The notes under the pieces are model-generated. The model saw only the letters and a list, made by a program, of their open reading frames with translations, searched no databases and had not been told where the DNA came from. Shown here piece after piece: positions 36,966 to 44,349 of a stretch of 64,000 nucleotides of DNA (position 1 is its first letter; every line of letters begins with the position of its first letter). The stretch comes from Paenibacillus sp. 37 (lineage in GTDB: Bacteria > Bacillota > Bacilli > Paenibacillales > Paenibacillaceae): NCBI RefSeq assembly GCF_008386395.1, contig NZ_CP043761.1:4526001-4590000 (forward strand). Reading direction: 5' to 3'. The position numbers were made by a program, and so were the translations under genes.

Positions 36966-37000
36966 AATCCCGTTCTACCTTCATTTAGGCAAAACGGGAT
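36966..37000 (-). terminator. hairpin between chaperone and tape measure genes
   Basis: Stem ATCCCGTTTT / GAACGGGAT (one mismatch) with a 15-nt loop, but only UUU after it. It may be a weak terminator, a processing site or an mRNA stabiliser that lowers tape measure expression. Confidence 0.45.
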
Positions 37001-37009
37001 GTCTCTCTC

Positions 37010-37369
37010 TTATCCTCCGAGCGCTTGTGCAAGCATACCGATATCATCTTCAGATATCTCCGTGTAATCCTCGTCATTGAAGGTTCTTTTACGTCTGACG
37101 GTCCCATCTTCTTCAACTTCCTCGCCCCCACCGCCACCGAACATGCGAAGAGGTGCTGTCATAAGTTCAACCTCAAATTGAATATATTTCTCGGCTGACT
37201 TGCACAGCTCCGCAACCTGAGGGAGTGTGTACTCCCAAATCTCCCACTTGTTCAGCCCACAGTGTTTATGGAGGGTGAAGAAGATTTCTCCCCAGTGAAC
37301 GGGTTCCTGTGTTTCCGTATCACGGATTTCGGTTCCCTCCAAAGACTCCCCCTCGGTGCGTTCTACTTT
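37010..37369 (-). CDS. tail assembly chaperone C-terminal part, made by -1 frameshift
   Basis: The frame is open from the slippery site at 37375-37369 and gives 119 residues after the shift (starting KVERTEGESLEGTEIRD). The Gly run GGGGGEEVEEDG sits about two thirds in. It has no own SD at a good distance, and the only internal start candidate is TTG 37342. It corresponds to the 'T' part of lambda-type gpGT, which joins tail tube subunits to the tape measure during assembly. The expected fusion is 158 + 119 = 277 aa. Confidence 0.8.
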   Translation of the reverse strand, partial: KVERTEGESLEGTEIRDTETQEPVHWGEIFFTLHKHCGLNKWEIWEYTLPQVAELCKSAEKYIQFEVELMTAPLRMFGGGGGEEVEEDGTVRRKRTFNDEDYTEISEDDIGMLAQALGG

Positions 37370-37842
37370 TTTAAACCATTGAGTCCAATGAGCATATCAA
37401 TGACTTTACGAGCTGTGTTCAGATCAAGGTACTCATCCAGATACTCTCGATTGATGATATACTCACCATGCTCATCTTTGGTCACGATATGTGGATAGTT
37501 TTTGAATGCCATTGCCAATACATCAAATAGATCCTGCTGCCGCTTTTCGTCCAGTTCGTCATTCTCAGTGGGAATGAAATTAAGAATAATGGCATCAATA
37601 TTCACCGTTTTCAGCAACTTCATCAGACGGCGTGCATCCTTCAGGTTACATGGCGGAATACGATATTTCCGTCGATCCCGCAGCGTAATAATCTCATCAT
37701 CTTCAAAGAATGCACGCTCAGCAGCTTCCACTTCCTCCGGCGTCACTCGTTTGTTCTCCGGATCATCCTTGATTCGTTTCGCTGCTTCCTCATTCAGCTT
37801 TTCGGCCAGTTCACGCTCTGCTTTTTCTTGTTCTGTTTCCAT
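37363..37842 (-). CDS. tail assembly chaperone (gpG-like), 159 aa
   Basis: 159 aa, acidic and helical (EQEKAERELAEKLNEEAAKR; FDVLAMAFKNYPHIV). GGGGAGG lies 11 nt before the ATG at 37842. It stands between tail tube and tape measure genes. Near its stop it carries T-TTA-AAA in the 0 frame (37375-37369), the classical -1 slippery heptamer. Most ribosomes should make the short form, a few the gpGT-like fusion. The role is a scaffold for tail tube polymerisation. Confidence 0.82.
   Translation of the reverse strand: METEQEKAERELAEKLNEEAAKRIKDDPENKRVTPEEVEAAERAFFEDDEIITLRDRRKYRIPPCNLKDARRLMKLLKTVNIDAIILNFIPTENDELDEKRQQDLFDVLAMAFKNYPHIVTKDEHGEYIINREYLDEYLDLNTARKVIDMLIGLNGLKK
37369..37375 (-). other. 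-1 programmed frameshift site T-TTA-AAA
   Basis: The heptamer UUUAAAA lies in the right phase, two codons before the stop at 37363. The -1 frame continues for 119 codons. A GC-rich stretch with GAGGGGGAG follows. This is the X-XXY-YYZ pattern known from tail chaperones of dsDNA phages. Confidence 0.85.
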
Positions 37843-37882
37843 GTATTTAAAGACCTCCCCAGGACATTCTCCCCTATATAAT

Positions 37883-37948
37883 AAAAAACCTGGCAAGGCA
37901 AGGCGCTGTGAAGGGGAGGACACAGATGCCGTTTGATACCTTGCCAGG
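37883..37948 (-). terminator. long hairpin with U-tract after the tail tube gene
   Basis: 10-bp stem CCTGGCAAGG / CCTTGCCAGG with an inner imperfect stem (CATCTGTG / CACAGCGCC), followed by UUUUUU. It probably lowers read-through, so tail tube is made in excess over chaperone and tape measure. Confidence 0.7.
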
Positions 37949-37970
37949 AGCAATCAACCTTATTTAAATA

Positions 37971-38792
37971 TTAGATCTTGCTTGGTGCACTGAAGCGTTT
38001 GATACTGCCAATTTTTCCGTCAGCACGTTCAGGATCAAGAATCTGCAAGGAGATTGCAGATGCAGAAGCGGCAGCACGCTGAGCATTGATGCTGAATGTT
38101 CCTTTTGCACGACACATGTACAACTCGGTTTCAACCCCTGCATACGAACCATCTTTTTGCTGGAACGTACCGTGATGAATAACAGAGATCGGGAATGGGA
38201 CTTCATCAACCAACAGATCAACCATGTCTACAATTTGGTCTCGCTTGTAGTTGAACACAACCTCTTTACCGATATGGGCAGCATTCAGAATAACTACATC
38301 ATTCGCTTCGTCGTAGAAGAACGCATTGGGTTCCACGGCCGTTCCTTTGGAAGTGAGTTGTTTCAGCAACGTGTTGGAATCTTTGAGACGAACCGTAATG
38401 TCACCGTTACTTCCATAGATATCACTCGCATGCTTCGGTTTGGCTTCCGCAAATCCAGAATTGGACACGCCTGCAGCCACTGTAGACTGCTCATTCAGTA
38501 CCCATACATAAGACTTCACTTGCTCTTGTACAGTTGAACCCATCATCAGCTGGATCGCATCCAGATCGAATTTGGCATCTGTTGCCGACACTTCAATCGA
38601 TTTGGACTTCACCAGTACATCAATGGCGAACAGACCGTCACCACCAAAGATGTCCTCAAGCTCCACGTTAAGGTCAATTTTCAGATCTTGCAGGGTACCC
38701 AGGGTAACTACCTCAATTTCGCCCATCGGATCTTTTGGAAGGCGTTTAGCCATGAACGTACCTACACCTTTGATAATCATTTTTTTAGCCAT
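37971..38792 (-). CDS. major tail tube protein
   Basis: 273 aa. AAGGAG is 11 nt before ATG 38792; GTG 38804 would overlap the SD. Tube-type pattern: a short N-terminus, then LGTLQDLKIDLNVELEDIFG, then AIDVLVKSKSIEVSATDAKF and, toward the end, ELYMCRAKGTFSINAQRAAA. These recall the inner-tube beta-barrel proteins of long-tailed phages. No sheath gene lies next to it. It is the first tail structural gene of the operon and is followed by a hairpin terminator, consistent with high copy need. Confidence 0.75.
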   Translation of the reverse strand: MAKKMIIKGVGTFMAKRLPKDPMGEIEVVTLGTLQDLKIDLNVELEDIFGGDGLFAIDVLVKSKSIEVSATDAKFDLDAIQLMMGSTVQEQVKSYVWVLNEQSTVAAGVSNSGFAEAKPKHASDIYGSNGDITVRLKDSNTLLKQLTSKGTAVEPNAFFYDEANDVVILNAAHIGKEVVFNYKRDQIVDMVDLLVDEVPFPISVIHHGTFQQKDGSYAGVETELYMCRAKGTFSINAQRAAASASAISLQILDPERADGKIGSIKRFSAPSKI

Positions 38793-39032
38793 TGAATAGT
38801 CCACTCCTTAGGATAATTATGTAATTTTAGCTACTGAGACTTGCTTAAGCCGGGATCAGGTTAAATGACTTGATGATCGGGAGATCCTTCGTTAACCTGT
38901 CTGGCTATTGGCCGTCTCTGCTTTTTATAGTGTAGAACGCTATCTTCATTCCCTAACGATAATGTAAACGAAATATATTGAAGTACGAATTGCCCTGTCA
39001 TCCTTGCAAAAGGAATAGCCCTATATCTAATC
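38793..39032 (-). other. leader region of the tail tube gene
   Basis: 240 nt without a gene. AGGTTAA and TTAACCT (about 38865-38905) form an inverted repeat around a GATC-rich loop. A TATAAA box lies near 38925-38935, but I see no clean -35 and no full late promoter motif. A promoter for the tail genes is expected here. Confidence 0.4.
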
Positions 39033-39063
39033 AAAGAAACGACCCCTACATCAGAGGGGCCGT
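39033..39063 (-). terminator. intrinsic terminator of the glycosyltransferase operon
   Basis: 9-bp stem ACGGCCCCT / AGGGGTCGT (one G-U pair) followed by TTTCTTTG. It separates the glycosyltransferase genes from the tail tube leader. Confidence 0.7.
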
Positions 39064-39684
39064 TCTGTTTGGCAAAGAATCAATAATTTGCGCTACCTGT
39101 TCTGCACGTTCCTTGATCTCAAATTCATCGGCAGTAACCAGATGAACATGCGAGCAATATTTGCCATGCTCATAGATTCTCTCGGGAGTAATAAAGACAA
39201 CGTCAGCAACAGCTTCCATCTTGTGCTTGTGCTTCTCATATTGATCCGGATCGGTCAACGAATCAAATACGACCAGATCAGGATATGCTGTCTCGACCGA
39301 ACTTGCCAGCCGACTATCGTTCACCCAATAGATTACGCGATCCCCCTGAAACAGCGTACGGACATTCTGGCCCACACGGGCTACGACAAAGTTTGGAAGC
39401 TCCGGATGAGGATACTCCAAGGCATCTACCTGATAGAACTCATCACTGGAGTTGATATATATTACATTGAAGCCTACTTCCGCGAGTGCTTTTAACAGCC
39501 GCTGTGGTCGACGCCCGAATCGTTCACTATGGAAATCGATCGCAGGCAGATATACAATCGTTGTATTCGTGTTTGGGGTGTATGTCGTAACATTGAACTC
39601 CATCGCATCAATCTCTATTTTTGGAAGCTCCATTGGCAGAGTCGTTGATTGACTACCAAACAATCGTTTAAATATCTTTTTCAT
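39046..39684 (-). CDS. N-terminal half of a GT-B glycosyltransferase, 212 aa
   Basis: 212 aa. GGGAGG is 8 nt before the ATG. Its first 190 residues align with the N-terminal domain of the neighbouring 363-aa enzyme. Compare TIVYLPAIDFHSERFGRRPQ with TIVYPPALDW...FQRPQQ, and VIYWVNDSRLA with VLWFSNPGQ. The C-terminal donor-binding domain is missing, so it lacks a nucleotide-sugar site. It could be a non-catalytic partner subunit or a decayed duplicate. It overlaps the 363-aa gene by 17 nt and shares its operon. Confidence 0.65.
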   Translation of the reverse strand: MKKIFKRLFGSQSTTLPMELPKIEIDAMEFNVTTYTPNTNTTIVYLPAIDFHSERFGRRPQRLLKALAEVGFNVIYINSSDEFYQVDALEYPHPELPNFVVARVGQNVRTLFQGDRVIYWVNDSRLASSVETAYPDLVVFDSLTDPDQYEKHKHKMEAVADVVFITPERIYEHGKYCSHVHLVTADEFEIKERAEQVAQIIDSLPNRTAPLM

Positions 39685-40759
39685 GATTTCTGCCTCCCAT
39701 CACCTGATTAATCATCCTCACGGCATCCACTGCCCTGCCATCCCAGCTATTAGACTTAGCCACCCTTACTCGTGCTGCAATTTTGGAAGCACTATTTTCA
39801 CGAATCGCTTTCTCCAACATCACCCCGCAATTATGCTGATCCATAAAGTAAGTTACATCGCTGTACTTATGAACAATCTCCTCCATACGCGTTGTCAACA
39901 CAGGTTTGCCCGCAGACAAATATTCATAATACTTGATCGGATCGCAGCCCCGGATCATCTCTGTCAACTTGAATGGCACGATACAGACATCGAATTGAGC
40001 AATGTAGGCGGGAAGCACTTTATAATCTTTGTGCGGAAGACAAGTCACATTGGGATGCACAATAATTTTTTGATAGAGGGTATTGTTTCCAATCAAAACA
40101 ACACGATATCCCTTATCTGCAATAGCGGTAATCAGCGAATAATCCACCCACGATGCCATTGCACCGTGGAAACCCACAATCTTTTGCCCATCATGAACAT
40201 CGGGGAAGTCGGCCGGTTTGGGCAGAATGACTCGCGCTTTCTCAAAATGTTGGTAATCTGCCCCGTTAGGGCACATAAAGATTGGTTTGCCGTCATGTTT
40301 ATGTGCCTCGTACATCACCTTGGCAGTCGTGGCAATAAGATCTGCACGGTCAAAACATTTCGGGATGTAGGATTTCCATACAGCAAACTCATCAGCGGAA
40401 TTATCAAGGTAATCAAATACGGTAAAATCAAACTTTCGTCCATCCGAATAATTGTACTGACCTGGATTCGAGAACCAGAGTACCTTCTTTCCTTTGACCA
40501 GGTGATCGTAGTTCACACCTTTCTGCACAAGGAACAGATCCTCATTTAACTTTTCAATCGGACGGCTCTGCTTTCTGTACGTTTCTTCATTGATAAAGAT
40601 AGCCCGTATACCTGGAATATTGGAGAAGGCAGTCATCAATTGCTGAGGACGTTGAAACAAGAGGTTCCAGTCAAGTGCGGGCGGGTAGACAATGGTCATT
40701 TCTATACTTTCAAAAACCGGATTTTCTCGTTGTTTTCTACGAAGCAACCAATTGAGCAA
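39668..40759 (-). CDS. GT-B fold glycosyltransferase, 363 aa
   Basis: 363 aa. The start is TTG 40759, with a GGTGGAG SD nearby. An N-terminal acceptor domain (about 20-180) is followed by a GT1/GT4-type donor domain: KIVGFHGAMASWVDYSLIT, VVLIGNN, VTCLPHKDYKVLPAYIAQFD, VCIVPFK and the E-x7-E-like YEYLSAGKPVLTTRMEE. It resembles cytosolic enzymes that move a hexose to a surface glycan or protein. In the tail element it may modify tail proteins or the host wall polymer. It overlaps the upstream gene by 23 nt. Confidence 0.8.
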   Translation of the reverse strand: MLNWLLRRKQRENPVFESIEMTIVYPPALDWNLLFQRPQQLMTAFSNIPGIRAIFINEETYRKQSRPIEKLNEDLFLVQKGVNYDHLVKGKKVLWFSNPGQYNYSDGRKFDFTVFDYLDNSADEFAVWKSYIPKCFDRADLIATTAKVMYEAHKHDGKPIFMCPNGADYQHFEKARVILPKPADFPDVHDGQKIVGFHGAMASWVDYSLITAIADKGYRVVLIGNNTLYQKIIVHPNVTCLPHKDYKVLPAYIAQFDVCIVPFKLTEMIRGCDPIKYYEYLSAGKPVLTTRMEEIVHKYSDVTYFMDQHNCGVMLEKAIRENSASKIAARVRVAKSNSWDGRAVDAVRMINQVMGGRNHEKDI

Positions 40760-41396
40760 TCAACTCCACCCCTTCCGCATAGGCATGAACGGGACGCAAA
40801 CGAGTATCTACAAACAGTTCAAATCCCAATCTTCTAGCTTGCTCACAGAATGGTGCATCTTCACCTGTTGGATGAGAACCATATCGAACCCCTGCTTCGA
40901 TCACTTCACGCTTAATCAAATATACGGCACCTGTCAGTTCTACCGGGAACAAACCCGCTTTGAACTCAGGTATATGTTTTCCGCCGATCATGGCATTATG
41001 AGCCTTTAACTTTGGGTGATTCCGTATAAGCATGGAGCATACATCTTTGTCATTATCCATTAACTGCCCTAGGCTACCCCCGGGAATAATGATATCCGTA
41101 TCAATTGAGAACAGATACTCACAGTCCGATTTCAGAAACTCATCCAGAAGCATATTTCTCAACAACGCCAGATTGTGATAGGAATATTGTCCACGTATAT
41201 GACCATATGTTCTCCCCAGATGATGAGTTAGATAAGGAATCTGATGACAATCAAGGATATGCTCCGTCTGATCTTCACTATCATTCAGGATATACATATA
41301 ATGCTTCTGCACTGCTTGTTGCTCAAGCGATTGCAAGTGTCGTTCCATAATCCAAGCCCGGTTTCGTACAGGACTACCTATAAATACGTTTTTCAC
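40737..41396 (-). CDS. GT-A fold glycosyltransferase, 219 aa
   Basis: 219 aa. The start is GTG 41396, with GAGGGG 7 nt upstream. GT-A features: VFIGSPVRNRAWIMERHLQS at the N-terminus, then the metal-binding DxD-type motif in FSIDTDIIIPGG, then ELTGAVYLIKREVIEAG and an acidic GEDAPFCEQARRLG. The family resembles GT2-like and GT-A enzymes found next to cell surface loci. It is the first gene of the three-gene glycosyltransferase operon and lies divergent from the plus-strand genes. Confidence 0.8.
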   Translation of the reverse strand: MKNVFIGSPVRNRAWIMERHLQSLEQQAVQKHYMYILNDSEDQTEHILDCHQIPYLTHHLGRTYGHIRGQYSYHNLALLRNMLLDEFLKSDCEYLFSIDTDIIIPGGSLGQLMDNDKDVCSMLIRNHPKLKAHNAMIGGKHIPEFKAGLFPVELTGAVYLIKREVIEAGVRYGSHPTGEDAPFCEQARRLGFELFVDTRLRPVHAYAEGVELIAQLVAS

Positions 41397-41415
41397 AGTC
41401 CATCCCCTCTCCCTT

Positions 41416-41445
41416 TTTACATAGTCTAGACTGTTGCTCTATAAC
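41416..41445 (+). promoter_or_regulatory. candidate SigA-type promoter for the plus-strand genes
   Basis: TTTACA, 18 nt, TATAAC on the plus strand, in the divergent region before the GT-D gene. About 120 nt of leader follows. Confidence 0.4.
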
Positions 41446-41586
41446 CTTCGCACATTAAACAAAAAAGGAGTGATTCCTCAAAAGAAGAGAGAGAACGAAG
41501 CATTTTTCCTATTCTAGTACAGAAGGAGTTGATGAATATGTATACCAAACAAACCATTATTCACACATGGAAAGAAGGTGACAGGC

Positions 41587-42327
41587 ATGCTGGGGAGTGT
41601 AGAATTAATCCACAACTGGTTCCAAATGGCCTCTGATGGAGAAGCCCATGCTTCTGTTCGATTTGGGGATGCTTCCAACACCATTCTGGCCCACGATGCC
41701 GTTCTAACTATGGATTTCATTAAGTCTCATTACGGCTGGTTGAACGATCCTACCTATTGCGGGATAACCTTGCCCAACGCGAGTGCGAGAGAAATTATTG
41801 TACACTGCCTGCGAAAAGCGGATTACGTTGGACACCTGATCCAAACAGATCACTGGTATTTCAAGCCATTATTTGATATGTGCCTTGCATATTACAAAGT
41901 TGAACCCAGAGAGACCTTCTATGCTTTTGAGAATAATTACATCGCCCGATTTAAGTTATTCTATGAAACTTTCAAGACCATGACTATTCTGATCTGCGGA
42001 GCCAAGGCCGAGCAATATCGAGAAATTCTGGAGCGGAGATACGGGTGGACAAGCATCGTGGGAACGGTGGACTGCCCCTCGTGGTCTCATGTGAGCACAG
42101 CATCCAAACAAATGGAACATATCTACCAACAGACACCGTGGAAGCTTGCTCTGGTGTGTGCAGGTGCACCCGGTAAGGTACTGGTTATTAAGGCCAAAGA
42201 ACTGCAAACCGTAGGTGTTGACTTTGGTTCCGGAGCAGATGTTGCCATTCAAGCCGACAGCGAAAATCTGAACGCATGGGATTACAACGGATTTCCTGAT
42301 TATTGGGAAGGCAGACCCAAAAAATGA
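41587..42327 (+). CDS. GT-D fold (DUF1792-like) glycosyltransferase
   Basis: 246 aa from ATG 41587, with GAAGGTG 6 nt before it (GTG 41578 is the alternative). The DUF1792/GT-D pattern is visible: SVRFGDASNTILAHD near residue 25 stands for the family's RFGDGE, and ALVCAGAPGKVL..KELQTVGVDFGSGADV stands for its Rossmann end. GT-D enzymes add a hexose to glycoproteins or S-layer-type glycans. A short 34-codon frame (41532-41636) with a better SD overlaps its start. It ends at a clear terminator. With three other glycosyltransferases it forms a glycosylation set inside the tail element. Confidence 0.75.
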   Translation: MLGSVELIHNWFQMASDGEAHASVRFGDASNTILAHDAVLTMDFIKSHYGWLNDPTYCGITLPNASAREIIVHCLRKADYVGHLIQTDHWYFKPLFDMCLAYYKVEPRETFYAFENNYIARFKLFYETFKTMTILICGAKAEQYREILERRYGWTSIVGTVDCPSWSHVSTASKQMEHIYQQTPWKLALVCAGAPGKVLVIKAKELQTVGVDFGSGADVAIQADSENLNAWDYNGFPDYWEGRPKK

Positions 42328-42347
42328 CCCTCTCCGGGTCTTTTTTA
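42326..42347 (+). terminator. intrinsic terminator of the GT-D gene
   Basis: GACCC / GGGTC stem with loop TCTCC and six T. It starts at the stop codon. Confidence 0.8.
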
Positions 42348-42510
42348 TTGGATAAAACGGTGATTCCAATCCGATTTTATTGATTTAGTGGCTGTTGATA
42401 AATTAAACTATCTGCCTTATTATTGTTAAGATAACTCCTAATCTAACCTGGTTTAAACTTGCATGAAGAGGAGCTCTGCTAAGATATTCAAACCGTTGGA
42501 GGGAAATGTA

Positions 42511-42780
42511 ATGGCGTACTCGCAGTCAAAGACCGAAATAGTAGCAACACATTTACGAACAAGATTTATGGAAGGTAACGTGGAGGGACATGAGATCGTT
42601 GTTGCCTTGATCAGTATGGTCAAAGCTGAGAAGATTAATTTAGATGAGGTTGCCCCTATTCTCTCTACAGTCTTTTTCGAACAACCGCAAGGTATTCTGT
42701 TGGCACTCGAAAAAGCTAGCACTCTGATTGATGATGAATTAATTGATTCCATTCTCCACGAAGTAAACGAAAAAGCTTAA
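42511..42780 (+). CDS. hypothetical helical protein, 89 aa
   Basis: 89 aa. The ATG at 42511 has GGAGGG 8 nt before it; the longer frame to 42463 has a poorer SD. It is all-helical and acidic (GHEIVVALISMVKAEKINLD; DDELIDSILHEVNEKA). No membrane segment. No family recognised. It has a similar size and helical build to the next gene but no clear sequence identity. Possibly a regulator of the lysis or tail genes. Confidence 0.6.
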   Translation: MAYSQSKTEIVATHLRTRFMEGNVEGHEIVVALISMVKAEKINLDEVAPILSTVFFEQPQGILLALEKASTLIDDELIDSILHEVNEKA

Positions 42781-42955
42781 TCTTACATACAAAGGGAGAG
42801 CTTATCATCAGATATTAATTTACAACAACCAGTTATTCTCTCCACACTTTTAGATTAAATAGATTCATCACTGAGAAATTGGACCTTCTCGTTATTTTCT
42901 GTCCTCCTCCGCTTATTCTAGTAGTATTACGAAGGAGGGGACACCCATCGAGACA

Positions 42956-43183
42956 GTGAATAAAGCCATTTTATTTTTAGTAGTTATTGAAACCATGCTT
43001 GAAGCGCTCCACCATACAGAAGTAGATCAGACAGAACTAGTGGATTCGCTTGTTATGTTAGGTTTTGATCCCATTGAGATGTTGTACGAGACAAATACCA
43101 TTAGATCTTTCCAAAAGATATGCAGGGCTTTCGCAGAACTCCATCTTACAGATGAGGCCCTGGACACGTTCTCAAAAGAGTAG
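42956..43183 (+). CDS. hypothetical helical protein, 75-78 aa
   Basis: 75 aa from GTG 42956, or 78 aa if translation begins at ATC 42947. GGAGGGG lies 6 nt before that ATC but 15 nt before the GTG. It has a hydrophobic N-terminal helix (AILFLVVIETMLEALHH) and an acidic rest. No family recognised. It ends just before a strong terminator. A small membrane-associated regulator is possible. Confidence 0.6.
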   Translation: MNKAILFLVVIETMLEALHHTEVDQTELVDSLVMLGFDPIEMLYETNTIRSFQKICRAFAELHLTDEALDTFSKE

Positions 43184-43190
43184 TTACATA

Positions 43191-43234
43191 AGCAGAACCC
43201 CACATCACATTCGACGTGGGGTTCTGCTTTTTTT
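43191..43234 (+). terminator. strong intrinsic terminator
   Basis: Perfect 13-bp stem AGCAGAACCCCAC / GTGGGGTTCTGCT with a 12-nt loop and seven T. Confidence 0.9.
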
Positions 43235-43265
43235 GAATTTCGAACCCTTTTTGAACCGGATCAGC

Positions 43266-43294
43266 TTAACCTTCCCCATCCTGCCTCGTATAGG
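43266..43294 (+). promoter_or_regulatory. late promoter site J, plus strand (TTAACC-N15-CGTATAGG)
   Basis: TTAACC at 43266-43271 and CGTATAGG at 43287-43294. It is the only plus-strand copy and lies about 70 nt before a 62-aa plus-strand gene, just after a terminator. Its orientation agrees with that gene, which speaks for a real promoter rather than a strand-biased repeat. Confidence 0.75.
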
Positions 43295-43363
43295 TCATCT
43301 AGGGACCATGGACATCTCAATCGCCCCTGTTGACTCTGACTTAATAAACGAAAGGATGGTTGT

Positions 43364-43552
43364 ATGAGCTCACCCACACCAACACATGTGATGGAGACCA
43401 ATCAACTCGCTGTTATTGGAGTCGTCGATGAATCCTCGATTCAGACCCAATATGAACTTGAGTATCCTGACCATATCGTGATTATACAACATTTTTATTT
43501 TTTGAAAAATCCGGCACACTTTAACTCCTGGTTAACCAGGAGGCATCCTTAG
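43364..43552 (+). CDS. hypothetical protein, 62 aa
   Basis: 62 aa; AAAGGATGG precedes the ATG. No family recognised. A beta-strand-rich centre (QLAVIGVVDESS, DHIVIIQHFYFLK) is followed by a basic end (WLTRRHP). It has its own late-type promoter (site J) and terminator (43554-43595), so it is a small monocistronic unit between the lysis genes and the glycosyltransferases. Its reality rests on these flanking signals. Confidence 0.6.
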   Translation: MSSPTPTHVMETNQLAVIGVVDESSIQTQYELEYPDHIVIIQHFYFLKNPAHFNSWLTRRHP

Positions 43553-43553
43553 C

Positions 43554-43595
43554 TCCTAATCAATATGTACTGCTCTCGCGGTTAGGACTTTTTAC
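43554..43595 (+). terminator. intrinsic terminator of the 62-aa gene
   Basis: TCCTAATC / GGTTAGGA stem (one G-T pair) with a long loop, followed by CTTTTT. It overlaps the 3' end of the amidase gene on the other strand. Confidence 0.55.
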
Positions 43596-44349
43596 GTCTG
43601 CGCTCATCAATTAAAACTTTCAGTAACAACAATTCTCCATAGGTTAACTTCTTCTTGCGTACCTTCTCTACCCATGCCCAATCTTCAATCACCTTGTCGT
43701 TGTAGGCATCTTCAATGAACTGATCAAGTTCATTCCAGGCCCATTGTGCATAATCCAGAACCGTATTCATATCATCATCCTCCGTTACTGATATTTCTTG
43801 TAGTGGGTTTAGTTTTATATGTACTGCTTGCTTAAATCTTTCATATTCACCTGGTTGCTTAATCCATGGCAATGGGCATTCCTTCCATCCAACCACTTCT
43901 TTATGTGTGAAGAAGACGGGTGGAAAGCCTCGTTGCCTGATTAGGTATACCGCGAGGTCTACAACGTTATTGAATGTATCTTCATGGATACTGCCATCCT
44001 TTTCAATGCACATCTCAATGCCCACTGTACTATTGTTCGGATATGTCCCAAGTTTGGCCAGAGCTTCCTTCGTGTATGTTGCACTCCCGCAGTGATAGGC
44101 CAGTTCATCATCCGGGAGACTGTTATATATCGAAGTTCGATCTACCGAGAAATGTGCACTTGCATAACGACCTTTCACTGCTTTATTGGAATCTTGCTGT
44201 GCCAGACTTGCAAAGTATTTGCTAATGTTCTTCGCGGGCGCCCCGGGAGAAGCCGTATAATGCATCACAATCCCACGTTTTGCTTTTAATTTCAGTCCGG
44301 CTCGGCTGTATTTATTCACAGGTATGTAATCCTTAGTGATCTGTATCAT
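43582..44349 (-). CDS. N-acetylmuramoyl-L-alanine amidase (Amidase_2), endolysin
   Basis: 255 aa. An Amidase_2/PGRP domain covers about 20-165, with zinc ligands H30 (RGIVMHYTASPG), H149 (FFTHKEVVGWKECP) and C158. The motif SVDRTSIYNSLPDDELAYH is typical of the family. It cuts the amide bond between MurNAc and L-Ala. The C-terminal 75 residues are helical and may bind the wall. The ATG overlaps the holin stop (ATGA), so holin and endolysin are co-translated, a standard lysis cassette. It lets particles out of the cell. Confidence 0.9.
   Translation of the reverse strand: MIQITKDYIPVNKYSRAGLKLKAKRGIVMHYTASPGAPAKNISKYFASLAQQDSNKAVKGRYASAHFSVDRTSIYNSLPDDELAYHCGSATYTKEALAKLGTYPNNSTVGIEMCIEKDGSIHEDTFNNVVDLAVYLIRQRGFPPVFFTHKEVVGWKECPLPWIKQPGEYERFKQAVHIKLNPLQEISVTEDDDMNTVLDYAQWAWNELDQFIEDAYNDKVIEDWAWVEKVRKKKLTYGELLLLKVLIDERRRKKS

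Noticed and set aside
37971..38792. Reading the tail as contractile (myovirus, PBSX-like)
   Set aside because: No sheath gene beside the tube gene, and no gp25-like or J-like baseplate wedge in the operon.
41508..42924. Shared TATTCTA string before the GT-D gene and the 75-aa gene (also minus strand near 32390)
   Set aside because: No common upstream box at a fixed distance; three short matches are not enough to call a second promoter class.
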